Positions 56,336 to 64,000 of a stretch of 64,000 bases of DNA are shown piece after piece; position 1 is the first letter of the stretch; each line of letters begins with the position of its first letter. The stretch covers positions 3,162,001 through 3,226,000 of the forward strand of contig NZ_CP046401.1 of NCBI RefSeq assembly GCF_009762775.1, in the 5' to 3' direction. The position numbers and the translations under genes are program-made. Source of the DNA: Maribellus comscasis (GTDB taxonomy: Bacteria; Bacteroidota; Bacteroidia; Bacteroidales; Prolixibacteraceae). The notes beneath the pieces were generated by a model. It did no database searches, was not told the DNA's origin, and worked only from the letters and a program-made list of their open reading frames with translations.

Positions 56336-58492
56336 TTAGTTTTCGCTTGAGTTCATAAATTTCCAACGTACATCTCCATAAACCCATTGATCGGAATTGT
56401 GCAGATCTTCGATACTTCCTTTTCCGTTGGTTGCTGTTAGCTTTTTGGTAGTGTAACTTCCATTTTCAAAATTAAAGGTTGAACCGTCGTCGTCATATAA
56501 AACCAATTCGCCGGGAGCAGTCCCGTAAACACGGATTTCGAGAGGAGTATTTTGAACCCATTCAGAGGTTTGTCTGATTTTTGGAATCATCGGGATAATT
56601 CCGCCGTCTTTTACAAAAAGAGGGATGTTTTCAAATCCATCTTTCACATGAATAATTTCTCCATTGCCAACCAACTTTCCGGTGTAAAAATCGTACCAAT
56701 TTCCTTCGGGCAGAATCACATCTCTTCCTTTGTCACCCGCAAAAAGTGGAGCAACTAAAATATTTTTTCCCATCATGTATTGGTCTTTTACCTCTTTTTT
56801 TACCGCTTCGGAATATGGATTTTTTGTAGCATTGAATTTGGTTTCCTCCACTTCTGCGTTATAACCAAAACCTTCTTCCAGATTCATTGCCCGAAAAGGT
56901 GGCGTTCCGTTAAAATGATAATCCGCAAAAGTTGAATAGAGGTAGGGAAGCAACTGCATGCGTAAAAAGGCGACGTCCTGACATTGTTTATAAACTTCGG
57001 GATACGACCATGGTTCTGTTCCGTCGGCCCAGGCGTTAATCATTGCCAATGGCGAAAAACAGGTTGTTTGCATGCGTCGGAGCCATTCTTCCGCCGTTTT
57101 GCTGGAGCGCACTTCGGGAGTCCAGAGTACTCCGCAAAATCCCGAATTAATCAAGGCAGTTATAAAATTTTTGTGGTCGTAGTAGTCGTTGTAAATTACG
57201 TATGGATAGGAAACAGAACCGGCGTTTGCGGCACGAATCAATCCGTAGGAACGCTCATTTTTTTCTCTGAAAACTTCATCTGTCAGCGACATCATTTGAA
57301 GCCCGTAGGTTTGCCGCATTTGCTCGCCGTCTTTCCCCGAAGGAAATTGAGCTGCATCGGGCCAAAGCCAGCGGTCGTGCCCATCAACTTCGTCTATTTT
57401 TAAACCACTAATACCAATATCAAACTGGTACTTTTTGAAATGTTCCTGCATAATTTTACGCGGTTCGTTCATTGTATAATCGGGAACAATTCCGTTCCAA
57501 ACTGTATTTGTTCCAGCATAAGGAAGCAACGCTTCATAAAGTTTTCCTTCCGGGTAAACATAAGGATTCATCCACAAGTTGAGTCTGATCCCCTGATTGG
57601 CAGTCTTTTTAATAAACTCAGCAGGATTTGGATAACGTTCGGGCGACCATTCAAAAGAACAGGGATACGCTTTTGTGTGCCAGCCAGGTTCGAGTCCGAC
57701 CACATCCAGAGGGAAATCTTTTTCGGAAAAACCATCAATTTCATTCTGAATATCGTCTTCGGTAAAAAGAGTCGGAGTGCGATGCCAGAAACCCAATCCC
57801 CATTTGGGAGGAAGTGTTCCGCCGCCACAATACAAGTTAAATCGTTGAATTACATCGAGCATATTTTCCCCGGCAAATACAATCATTTCAACTCCTTCAG
57901 CAGGAATTACCATTTCCAGATTGTCGGAATACGGTTGTGCCGACCAGTTTTTATCCGTGTTTCTATCCTTCGCTTTGGGAGGATTTTTACTGTCTGCGCG
58001 GACTCCTGTTCCTACATAAACGTCAATGTAGCGGGCTGTATTAATTAAAACTCCGTATCCTTTCGACGACACAAAAAACGGCACCGGAGCATGTGTTCTT
58101 CCATCGTCTTTTCCTCCGTAATGATCAACATGCAAACGCAAAATCCTTCCGCGTTGCTGAACGGTTTTAAAATTTAGCCCAAAACCATAAATCTGTTCTC
58201 CTTTTTCAAGCGGAAAGTGAAGAACTGTTCTTCCTTTTTTTGTATATGTTTTGATCTCATTGGCTGACAAAGGGAAGTCGGTTTCCGTTTTTTTTACTAA
58301 AGTTTCTGCACGCGGATTTTTGTTGGCAACAGAAAGCAAGTTAAACTCATCGGGCTGATTTACCTTTGATTCCCAAATACCGGGGAATACTTTTTCCCAC
58401 TCAGGATTGTATTGTTCTTCCGATATTTCTCTTTTTTTCTTGCAGGAAATTAATAATGATATGGAAATTAGAAGGATTAAAAATTTTTTCAT
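56336..58492 (-). CDS. Glycoside hydrolase family 31 lipoprotein
   Basis: 718 residues; lipobox LLISC (C17). GH31 core: QIYGFGLNFKTVQQRG, WGLGFWHRTPT, FPLDVVGLEPGWHTKAYPC, nucleophile D367 in GLKIDEVDG, then YNDYYDH for the general acid region. C-terminal beta domain ends with LVLYDDDGSTFNFENG. GH31 covers alpha-glucosidases, xylosidases and sulfoquinovosidases; the exact substrate is not readable. Cell-surface or periplasmic, alone in its unit. Confidence 0.93.
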   Translation of the reverse strand: MKKFLILLISISLLISCKKKREISEEQYNPEWEKVFPGIWESKVNQPDEFNLLSVANKNPRAETLVKKTETDFPLSANEIKTYTKKGRTVLHFPLEKGEQIYGFGLNFKTVQQRGRILRLHVDHYGGKDDGRTHAPVPFFVSSKGYGVLINTARYIDVYVGTGVRADSKNPPKAKDRNTDKNWSAQPYSDNLEMVIPAEGVEMIVFAGENMLDVIQRFNLYCGGGTLPPKWGLGFWHRTPTLFTEDDIQNEIDGFSEKDFPLDVVGLEPGWHTKAYPCSFEWSPERYPNPAEFIKKTANQGIRLNLWMNPYVYPEGKLYEALLPYAGTNTVWNGIVPDYTMNEPRKIMQEHFKKYQFDIGISGLKIDEVDGHDRWLWPDAAQFPSGKDGEQMRQTYGLQMMSLTDEVFREKNERSYGLIRAANAGSVSYPYVIYNDYYDHKNFITALINSGFCGVLWTPEVRSSKTAEEWLRRMQTTCFSPLAMINAWADGTEPWSYPEVYKQCQDVAFLRMQLLPYLYSTFADYHFNGTPPFRAMNLEEGFGYNAEVEETKFNATKNPYSEAVKKEVKDQYMMGKNILVAPLFAGDKGRDVILPEGNWYDFYTGKLVGNGEIIHVKDGFENIPLFVKDGGIIPMIPKIRQTSEWVQNTPLEIRVYGTAPGELVLYDDDGSTFNFENGSYTTKKLTATNGKGSIEDLHNSDQWVYGDVRWKFMNSSEN

Positions 58493-58555
58493 CGGTTTAA
58501 GTTTGAGGTAAATTTACACATCCTTTTTGTTCCCAAATGAATCCTGCTGGATTTT

Positions 58556-59485
58556 TTAGTGCGCATCACTTCCATGTAGCATACGAAGCGAATGTTCCAA
58601 TGTCGGGAGAATTTCAGCCATGTATTCGTTAATTGCTTTCACACTTCCCGGGAGAACATAAACCAGAGTTTTTCCAATAACTCCCGCAACACTTCTGCTT
58701 AAAATTGCATTCGGATTTTTCATGCCGTATTTTACACGGATAAGTTCCATAATTCCCGTAATTTCTTTGTCGAGCATGGGTTTTATTACGTCGGGAGTAA
58801 TATCGTGTGGCCCGATTCCTGTGCCGCCGGTGGTAAAAATAACGTCGGTTTTTTCTTCCACAGCTTTTTGAATTGTTTTTTCAAGTTGCTCTTTGTGGTC
58901 AGGCAGAATGGTGTTTTCAATGGAAAAATGACGGTTCTTTTCCTGAAGTTGCTTTTCCAAAAGTTCCTTGATTTTTGGACCGCTCAAATCTTTGTAAACG
59001 CCTTTTGATGCGCGGTCGCTTAAGGTGATAATTTTTGTTTTCAGAATGTAGGGAACAAAATCAAAAGTGCTTCCGGCTTTTACAATCCCTCCTTTTATCA
59101 CTTTGCAAAAAATTCCTTCCAGCGGCATAATACAATTTCCAATCTGCTTGCCAATGGCGCAGCCGGTGTGGCATTTTTTACCGATTTGAGTTACTTCCAT
59201 TTCTACCTCGTCGTTTACAAAGCGATCGAGCGGGGCTGTTTTGTGAACTTCAATTCCCCGGGTAGTTAGATTCTCAGCAAAAGTTCCGGGCGGGAACTTG
59301 GCATTGGCTTGTTTCTCCGCTTTTTCAATACTTTCCTGCGAAAGCAAACTTACCTGTCGGTGCCAGTGCCCGGCGTGTGCGTCTCCCTGAATTCCGGTTT
59401 TATTTAAAATAGTCTGTTCAACCGGGGCTTTTACAATTCCTTTTTTTTCTGAAATATTTACCGAAATAATTTCCAGCTTTTTCAT
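58556..59485 (-). CDS. MOSC domain fused to MogA/MoaB molybdopterin adenylyltransferase
   Basis: 309 residues. Residues 1-145 are a MOSC domain (GIQGDAHAGHWHRQVSLLS; GKKCHTGCAIGKQIGNC; MPLEGIFCKV), found in proteins that handle Moco sulfur. Residues about 150-309 are MogA/MoaB (ITLSDRASKGVYKD; TTGGTGIGPHDITPDV; LPGSVKAINEYM). The MogA part adenylates molybdopterin before MoeA inserts molybdate. Its ATG overlaps the moaC stop by four bases, last gene of the Moco operon. Confidence 0.93.
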   Translation of the reverse strand: MKKLEIISVNISEKKGIVKAPVEQTILNKTGIQGDAHAGHWHRQVSLLSQESIEKAEKQANAKFPPGTFAENLTTRGIEVHKTAPLDRFVNDEVEMEVTQIGKKCHTGCAIGKQIGNCIMPLEGIFCKVIKGGIVKAGSTFDFVPYILKTKIITLSDRASKGVYKDLSGPKIKELLEKQLQEKNRHFSIENTILPDHKEQLEKTIQKAVEEKTDVIFTTGGTGIGPHDITPDVIKPMLDKEITGIMELIRVKYGMKNPNAILSRSVAGVIGKTLVYVLPGSVKAINEYMAEILPTLEHSLRMLHGSDAH

Positions 59486-59934
59486 ACATCTGACTTTTCT
59501 TTTGATACGAGTTTTACCGAAACAATTTCCATGGTTTTATCCACTGCCTTGCACATGTCGTATATGGTGAGTAGCGCAACACTAACCGCTGTGAGCGCTT
59601 CCATTTCAATTCCGGTTTTGCCTATGCATTTTAGCCGGCTTTCCATTTTTATTCCGTCGTCCAGAACCGTGCCTTTTACTTCGGCTTTGGTAATTACAAT
59701 GTTATGACAAAGTGGAATCAAACGCGAGGTTTCCTTGGCAGCCTGAATTCCTGCGAATTCTGCAATGGCAACTACATCGCCTTTTTTTATCAGGTTTTGT
59801 TGAATAAGATTGATGGTTTCAGGTTGAAGTTTTATAAATCCTTCGGCGCTTGCAGTGCGCACCTGGTCAGGTTTTTGCGAAATGTCAACCATGTTGGCTT
59901 TGCCCTTGTCGTCGATATGTGAAAGTGAATTCAT
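59482..59934 (-). CDS. moaC: Cyclic pyranopterin monophosphate synthase
   Basis: 150 residues from ATG 59934 (an upstream ATG at 59997 would overlap moaA by 41 bp and adds an unconserved tail). Motifs: MVDISQKPDQVRTASAEG, GIQAAKETSRLIPLCHNI, TGIEMEALTAVSVALLTIYD and the catalytic DMCKAVDK. Works after MoaA to make cyclic pyranopterin phosphate. Confidence 0.96.
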   Translation of the reverse strand: MNSLSHIDDKGKANMVDISQKPDQVRTASAEGFIKLQPETINLIQQNLIKKGDVVAIAEFAGIQAAKETSRLIPLCHNIVITKAEVKGTVLDDGIKMESRLKCIGKTGIEMEALTAVSVALLTIYDMCKAVDKTMEIVSVKLVSKEKSDV

Positions 59935-59956
59935 GTGTTCTTTTTTTAAGTTGAAT

Positions 59957-60763
59957 TTATCCTCCGATGTTAAAAAATTCGTGCGACTTTGTTCCAACCC
60001 CGCACTTTGGTTTTTTTTCTACAGCCATTCTGAATGCTTCCCGGGCACCTGATTTTCTGGAGTTAAATCGTCGTGATGAGTGCAGGCAGGAAACAATTTC
60101 TCCGTCAGCAGTTAGACGAAGTCGGTTACAAATGGCGCAGATTCCACCAGCGCCTCCTTCTACCGGATAAAACTCGCCGGTTTTGAGGTTCATCTGCCGA
60201 ATAAAACGAAGCTTCAGATTTTTAGATTCACAAAATTTCCGGATAGATTCTTCATCTTCTTCATTTACTCCCGGAATTCGAACAAAATTGATCTTCACCG
60301 GTTCCAGACCAGCATCAGTGGCTGCGTCAATTCCCTGTAAAACATCTTTTAGGTTTCCCAGTCGGGTTATTTGTTTAAATTTTTCCGGGTTCAGTGTGTC
60401 CAAACTAATATTTACACGATTCAACCCGGCCTGTTTTAATTTATGCGCCATTTTCGATAAAAGTACGCCGTTCGTTGTCATTGTAATTTCTGAAATTTCA
60501 TGTATCTCCGCAATTCTTCTAACGAGTTCATCAATATTTTTTCGAACAAGCGGCTCTCCTCCTGTAAGTCTGATTTTGGTAATTCCGAGTTGAGCGCCGA
60601 CTTTTACAATTTCGGTAATTTCGTCGAACGACAGAATTTCCGACTGTTTTTTGTGAGGCACTCCTTCTTCTGGCATGCAGTAAATACAGCGAAAGTTGCA
60701 GCGGTCGGTTACCGAAATGCGCAGGTAATTTATTTCTCGGTTATATCGGTCTAACATAAACAA
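59957..60763 (-). CDS. moaA: GTP 3',8-cyclase, short form
   Basis: 268 residues against about 320-340 normally. Radical-SAM motif C22-x3-C26-x2-C29 (CNFRCIYC), SAM-binding TGGEPLVR, the second cluster C209-x2-C212-x13-C226 and the C-terminal GG tail are all present, so it should be active; the missing length lies between FIRQMN and the second cluster. Its start overlaps the moeA stop by 23 bp, so the two are coupled. It turns GTP into 3',8-cyclo-H2GTP. Confidence 0.94.
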   Translation of the reverse strand: MFMLDRYNREINYLRISVTDRCNFRCIYCMPEEGVPHKKQSEILSFDEITEIVKVGAQLGITKIRLTGGEPLVRKNIDELVRRIAEIHEISEITMTTNGVLLSKMAHKLKQAGLNRVNISLDTLNPEKFKQITRLGNLKDVLQGIDAATDAGLEPVKINFVRIPGVNEEDEESIRKFCESKNLKLRFIRQMNLKTGEFYPVEGGAGGICAICNRLRLTADGEIVSCLHSSRRFNSRKSGAREAFRMAVEKKPKCGVGTKSHEFFNIGG

Positions 60764-61916
60764 AATCTCCCTTTTGAATTTCGAGTTGTCCTACCGGGAC
60801 TTCTATTAATGCATTGGCCAGAACCAGCGAATTTATATGGGCAGAACCGTGAAACGGAATAGTTTCAACTTCGCCTTCATTATTTATTTTTACAGGAATT
60901 ACCGCTATCCGGTCGGCTTTTTTGCGGTGAAAGTTGGAAGCCATTGATGCTTTGATTTTTCTTGGCTTTATATCGCAATTCATTAGTCTGTACAACAATG
61001 GTTTTGCAATAAATTCAAACTGCACCAGCGAGGAAACCGGATTTCCTGAAAGTCCGATGCAATATTTGTTTTCTTTTTGGGCAACGGTAATTGGATTGCC
61101 GGGTTTTAATCCCGACCTTTCCCAAAGTACCGTGAAGTTTTGTTCTTTCAGAATGTGTGGAATAAAATCGAAATCGCCTACAGACGCGCCACCTGTGAAT
61201 ATAAGAATGTCAAATTTTTCAAATGCGCTGCTAACTAAATCCGACAACTTTTGATAATCGTCGGCAGCCAAACCAAGGTAATTCACCTCAATTCCCATTT
61301 TTTTAAGTTGCGCCGAAACCTGCGAAGCATTGCTGTTTCTTATTTTTCCCGGAGGCGGAACCTGATCGGGTTCAACCAATTCGGAGCCAGTTGTTACAAG
61401 GGCAACTTTCGGAAGGCTGGAAACTTTTACCCGGCTGTAGCCTGCGCCAGCCAAAACGGCCAAATGCGATTCATTTATTTTTGTTCTTTTTGAAATTAGA
61501 ATTTCTCCGGTTTTATAATCTTCACCCAAATAGCAAATATTTTTTGCTGTTTTTGGGTTTGTGCAAATTACTTTTCCGTCTTCAAGCTGCGTGGAGTCTT
61601 CAACTTTAAAGACACAGTCGGCACCTTCCGGAACAGCGGCTCCTGTCATTATTTTAGAACACTCATTTTCCCCGATTTTTTTCGAAGGAACACTACCGGC
61701 ACTTATTATTTCAAGCATTCTCATTGGCTGGCCAACATCCTCAAAACGACATGCGTAGCCGTCCATCGCCGATTTGTCAAACGGTGGCATATTTATGTCG
61801 GCCACAACATCTTCCTGCAAAATTCGGGAAAATGCTTCAGTCAAATTAATTTCTTCTGTTTTCGTAATGAAGCGAAGTGACGCGATTGTGGTTTGAATTT
61901 TATCAAATTGGTTCAT
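60741..61916 (-). CDS. moeA: Molybdopterin molybdotransferase
   Basis: 391 residues. MoeA motifs: MPPFDKSAMDGYACRFED, IMTGAAVPEGADCVFKVED, TTGSELV, FTGGASVGDFDFIPHIL and GLSGNPVSSLVQFE. It inserts molybdate into adenylated molybdopterin. First gene of the operon moeA-moaA-moaC-(MOSC-Mog); moaD, moaE and moeB are not present. A structured leader precedes it. Confidence 0.96.
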   Translation of the reverse strand: MNQFDKIQTTIASLRFITKTEEINLTEAFSRILQEDVVADINMPPFDKSAMDGYACRFEDVGQPMRMLEIISAGSVPSKKIGENECSKIMTGAAVPEGADCVFKVEDSTQLEDGKVICTNPKTAKNICYLGEDYKTGEILISKRTKINESHLAVLAGAGYSRVKVSSLPKVALVTTGSELVEPDQVPPPGKIRNSNASQVSAQLKKMGIEVNYLGLAADDYQKLSDLVSSAFEKFDILIFTGGASVGDFDFIPHILKEQNFTVLWERSGLKPGNPITVAQKENKYCIGLSGNPVSSLVQFEFIAKPLLYRLMNCDIKPRKIKASMASNFHRKKADRIAVIPVKINNEGEVETIPFHGSAHINSLVLANALIEVPVGQLEIQKGDFVYVRPI

Positions 61917-62107
61917 TTGTTCGTTGAATTGATGAATGAAACTACGGAATAAATTTCACAAAAAGAAGTGTTGCCGCCGGGCAAAATCTGAAAAAACTTT
62001 TTCAGAAAAGCGATTGAGCGAAATAGTTTTATATCTGTCATCTACGTGTTTTTTACTTCAACTTTTTAAAAAGAAGACAGATTTTTCGGATGAGGTATTC
62101 ATCATTC
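61917..62107 (-). promoter_or_regulatory. Leader between the Moco motif and moeA (possible expression platform)
   Basis: About 190 nt between the aptamer-like fold and the moeA start. A hairpin TCTGAAAAA (61987-61995) and TTTTTCAGA (61998-62006) could act as a terminator or a sequestering stem on the minus strand. No gene seen. Confidence 0.4.
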
Positions 62108-62234
62108 GTGTAGTCTGACTCCTTTCCAATTCGTCAGCCTTCTGACTGATTCGGGAGGATAACCTGTTTCCGGGTCATCCCATCGGGCAGAAAACCGTAC
62201 AATTGTTTAGGTCTTTTGCCTCGGAGACTCTTCT
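62108..62234 (-). promoter_or_regulatory. Moco RNA motif-like riboswitch upstream of moeA
   Basis: On the minus strand the 5' part, from 62229, folds as: P1 AGTCT (62229-62225) with AGACT (62116-62112); GGCA/TGCC (62220-62217 with 62189-62186) plus AAGACC/GGTTTT (62215-62210 with 62196-62191) around the loop CAATTGTAC; a hairpin GGATGACC/GGTTATCC (62180-62173 with 62164-62157); a hairpin GTCAG/CTGAC (62146-62142 with 62137-62133); then GGAAAGG (62127-62121). As I recall the E. coli moaA leader, it has CAACTGATACGG in the matching loop, a GGC/GCC-closed stem, a GTGACAAT-type hairpin and CTGGAAAGG at the 3' side. The order matches. It precedes moeA by 190 bases. Moco-dependent control is inference. 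Confidence 0.75.
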
Positions 62235-62548
62235 TCACATAAGCGTGTGTGAAGAAATAATAAATGCAAAAATACAAATATTTACATATGAATGAATTTA
62301 AATTATTAAAGAGAATGATTCTATATTTTAGTTGTTGGATTACAGTTGTTTATGGCTGTTTTGGTAATTTGATTTATTTTTTTGGATTCAGACAACAAGT
62401 TTTTATATCAATTCGTGTCATAGTTTTTATGAATCGGATCTTCAAATTTTTCAATGAGCGATTTTGTTTGATAATTGAACTTTATTTAAAACATAAGGTT
62501 AATATATCGGATTGTTTCCGTAACTTAATATAAAACCAAAAAATATTC
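62235..62548. other. 314-bp divergent gap, no gene seen
   Basis: Holds the promoter side of the Moco leader and of the TolC gene. TTCTTCACA (62230-62238) and TGTGAAGAA (62247-62255 region) form a short hairpin. An open frame from 62264 to 62533 codes for hydrophobic, low-quality sequence and is not supported as a gene. Confidence 0.45.
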
Positions 62549-63790
62549 ATGTATAAACCAAAAATATTTCTAATCGGATTTTTGTTTTTTTCTGTTCAAT
62601 GTTTTGCTCAGGACAGCTTGCTTACCATAAAGGGAGCGGTTGAATCGGCGTTTGGCAGAAATGCTGAGCTACAGCAATTGTATGCACAGTTAAAACAAAA
62701 AGAAAATCTCTGGCGGACAGAAACCGGAATATCTTCGCCCGAGATCAGCTATTTTAAAGAAGGAATTGCTTCCGGTCCGGGTGATGTTTTTGATGAGAGA
62801 AGAATTACAATTTCACAGGAAATAGATTTTCCGCTTACAACTTCTTATCGTTTAAAAGCGCTGGCTGAAGAAGTAAAGTCTTTGGAACTTCAGATAAAAT
62901 CGAGAGAAAATGAGATTAAAGCTGAAGTAAAAAGTTATTATGTTGAAGTTTTGTACGCGCTTTATTTACAGAACTCGATGCAAAATCAGTTAAAACTGGC
63001 GCAAGAGTTATACAATGCCGTTTACACCAAATTTGAAACGGGTATGGGGAACGGGATTGATTTAGCAAATGCTGAACTTCGGCTGGAAGAGGCGAAAAAT
63101 GATTTGGATCAGACACAGTGGACACTGCATAAAGCAAGATATGGATTGTTTTATGCCATGGGGTTGCCCGTTGAAGATCAGAAATATTCCATCGGGTTTT
63201 CGGATACGCTTCGGGCATCTGATATTGAGATCTCTCAAATAATGACGCTCGCTGTGCAGGAAAAGCAGCCCGATTTTTTAGCGACTGAACACCAGTTGCA
63301 GGCCGCTGACTTTTATATAAAGGAAGCCAAAAGTAACATTCTTCCCGACATTCGTTTGAATTTGTACAAACAGGATTATGGTTCAGGCTATAATTTTAAA
63401 GGTTTTGAAGTGGGGCTTCGAATACCAATCTGGTATCCGCTGGAACAAAAAGGAAAGATAAATACCGCTCTGGCACGGCAGGATGAAATTCGCTGGAAAC
63501 AACAGGAAATAAGGCTCAATACAAAAAAGCAAATTGAATATGCATGGCACAATTACTCTGTTAGCCGCTCAATAATTAAGAGGTACAATGAAACCATGAA
63601 AGAAAAAGCTTCTCTTTTGCAGAGTCTGACTTTAAAAGCATACCAGTTGGGTGAGGTGGATTTACTAAACCTGCTTAATGCCCAGCAGACCTATCTGACA
63701 AGCGAACAGCGTTACCTCACCGCCCTGCGTGATTACTACCTTCAATTGCTTAGCCTCGAAAAATACCTGGAAGAAGATTTAGTCTATTAG
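62549..63790 (+). CDS. TolC-family outer membrane protein
   Basis: 413 residues, signal peptide (FLFFSVQCFAQ). OEP repeats: LTIKGAVESAFGRNAELQQL, RITISQEIDFPLTTSYRLKA and, in the second half, FKGFEVGLRIPIWYPLEQKG, LLNAQQTYLTSEQRYLTALR. Works as the outer duct of a tripartite pump. The next gene, 21 bp downstream, starts an RND adaptor, so this opens a second efflux operon that leaves the window. About as distant from the 46336 copy as from other TolC types. Confidence 0.93.
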   Translation: MYKPKIFLIGFLFFSVQCFAQDSLLTIKGAVESAFGRNAELQQLYAQLKQKENLWRTETGISSPEISYFKEGIASGPGDVFDERRITISQEIDFPLTTSYRLKALAEEVKSLELQIKSRENEIKAEVKSYYVEVLYALYLQNSMQNQLKLAQELYNAVYTKFETGMGNGIDLANAELRLEEAKNDLDQTQWTLHKARYGLFYAMGLPVEDQKYSIGFSDTLRASDIEISQIMTLAVQEKQPDFLATEHQLQAADFYIKEAKSNILPDIRLNLYKQDYGSGYNFKGFEVGLRIPIWYPLEQKGKINTALARQDEIRWKQQEIRLNTKKQIEYAWHNYSVSRSIIKRYNETMKEKASLLQSLTLKAYQLGEVDLLNLLNAQQTYLTSEQRYLTALRDYYLQLLSLEKYLEEDLVY

Positions 63791-63810
63791 TGAAAAAAAT
63801 CAAAGGAACA

Positions 63811-64000
63811 ATGAAAAATAAAATTACTGCTTTACTATTATTTGGAATCACAGTGTTATTCTTTTCCTGCGGTTCAGAAAACAAAAAGGATTCTGGTGAA
63901 GTTTCTCAGCAAACAGAATTGCCTCCTTCTTTAAAAACAGAAGACGTGGGCAACAATCTCATACAACTGTCAGACAAAGAGCAATCGGAGCTAACAATAA
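63811..64000 (+). CDS. RND periplasmic adaptor, lipoprotein (first 63 codons, cut by the window)
   Basis: Starts ATG 63811; lipobox VLFFSC (C20) and a Ser/Glu-rich linker, then NNLIQLSDKEQSELTI, the usual beginning of CzcB/CusB-type adaptors after the anchor. Only 63 codons are visible. Substrate unknown; the pump subunit should follow. Confidence 0.75.
   Translation, partial: MKNKITALLLFGITVLFFSCGSENKKDSGEVSQQTELPPSLKTEDVGNNLIQLSDKEQSELTI

Noticed and set aside
62108..62234. Cobalamin riboswitch
   Set aside because: CTCGGAGAC resembles part of a B12 box, but the GGGAA and GCCACTG-type core blocks are absent; the Moco-like fold explains the region better.
62264..62533. 89-codon plus open frame upstream of the TolC gene
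   Set aside because: Hydrophobic and Phe-rich AT-driven text, no recognisable domain or ribosome site.

Overview
The window looks like a chromosomal segment of a Bacteroidota bacterium, most likely a marine or gut-type relative of the Marinilabiliales/Prolixibacteraceae (inference, no ribosomal RNA present). Supporting signs are the GLUG/HYR surface protein, an HU-CCDC81 plus SPOR protein, DUF3810, HYC_CC_PP, DUF5117-type metalloprotease, exported sulfatase and GH31 lipoproteins, weak Shine-Dalgarno sequences, a TAnnTTTG promoter, and tRNA-like 3' sequence without encoded CCA.

Layout. 1-8219 (minus): the first 2739 codons of a giant secreted protein, with five GLUG modules followed by HYR-like repeats; the HYR array at the left edge consists of almost identical 228-bp units and runs off the window. 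8.4-14 kb: a decaying accessory stretch with three broken genes (a TPR-HTH regulator, an unknown gene, a formylglycine-generating-enzyme-like gene), a 3' tRNA-Val-like fragment that may be an old attachment site, a small SEC-C protein, an intact secreted zinc metalloprotease, and a TetR regulator beside a perfect palindrome. 14.6-40 kb: ordinary housekeeping and envelope genes: OmpH/Skp, M19 dipeptidase, a beta-barrel protein, DUF3810, rlmN, exported amidase, rfbB, galE, HU-SPOR, TIM-barrel epimerase, nitroreductase, dodecin, aldo/keto reductase, sulfatase, mtnA-mtnP (methionine salvage), HAD phosphatase, three tandem cyclophilins, a lipoprotein, GNAT, an acyl-carrier-like protein without its serine, two MscS channels and a DNPH1-like nucleotide hydrolase.

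41-54 kb is a metal (probably copper) handling island. An HYC_CC_PP protein, a CusA-type RND pump, a TolC-like channel, a CusB adaptor with metal-binding domains at both ends, and a small exported HMA protein follow each other on the minus strand. Three further small HMA paralogues with the same C-terminal CC-x-Y tail, an exported SAM-methyltransferase-like protein, a CopZ-like chaperone and an AraC regulator with an N-terminal HMA domain lie around it. 54-58.5 kb: CoA-disulfide reductase with two rhodanese domains, and a GH31 lipoprotein.

58.5-62.2 kb is a molybdenum-cofactor operon, moeA-moaA-moaC-(MOSC-Mog fusion). Its leader folds like the Moco RNA motif, which is the most distinctive regulatory signal in the window. 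At the right edge a second TolC-adaptor pair begins and is cut off.
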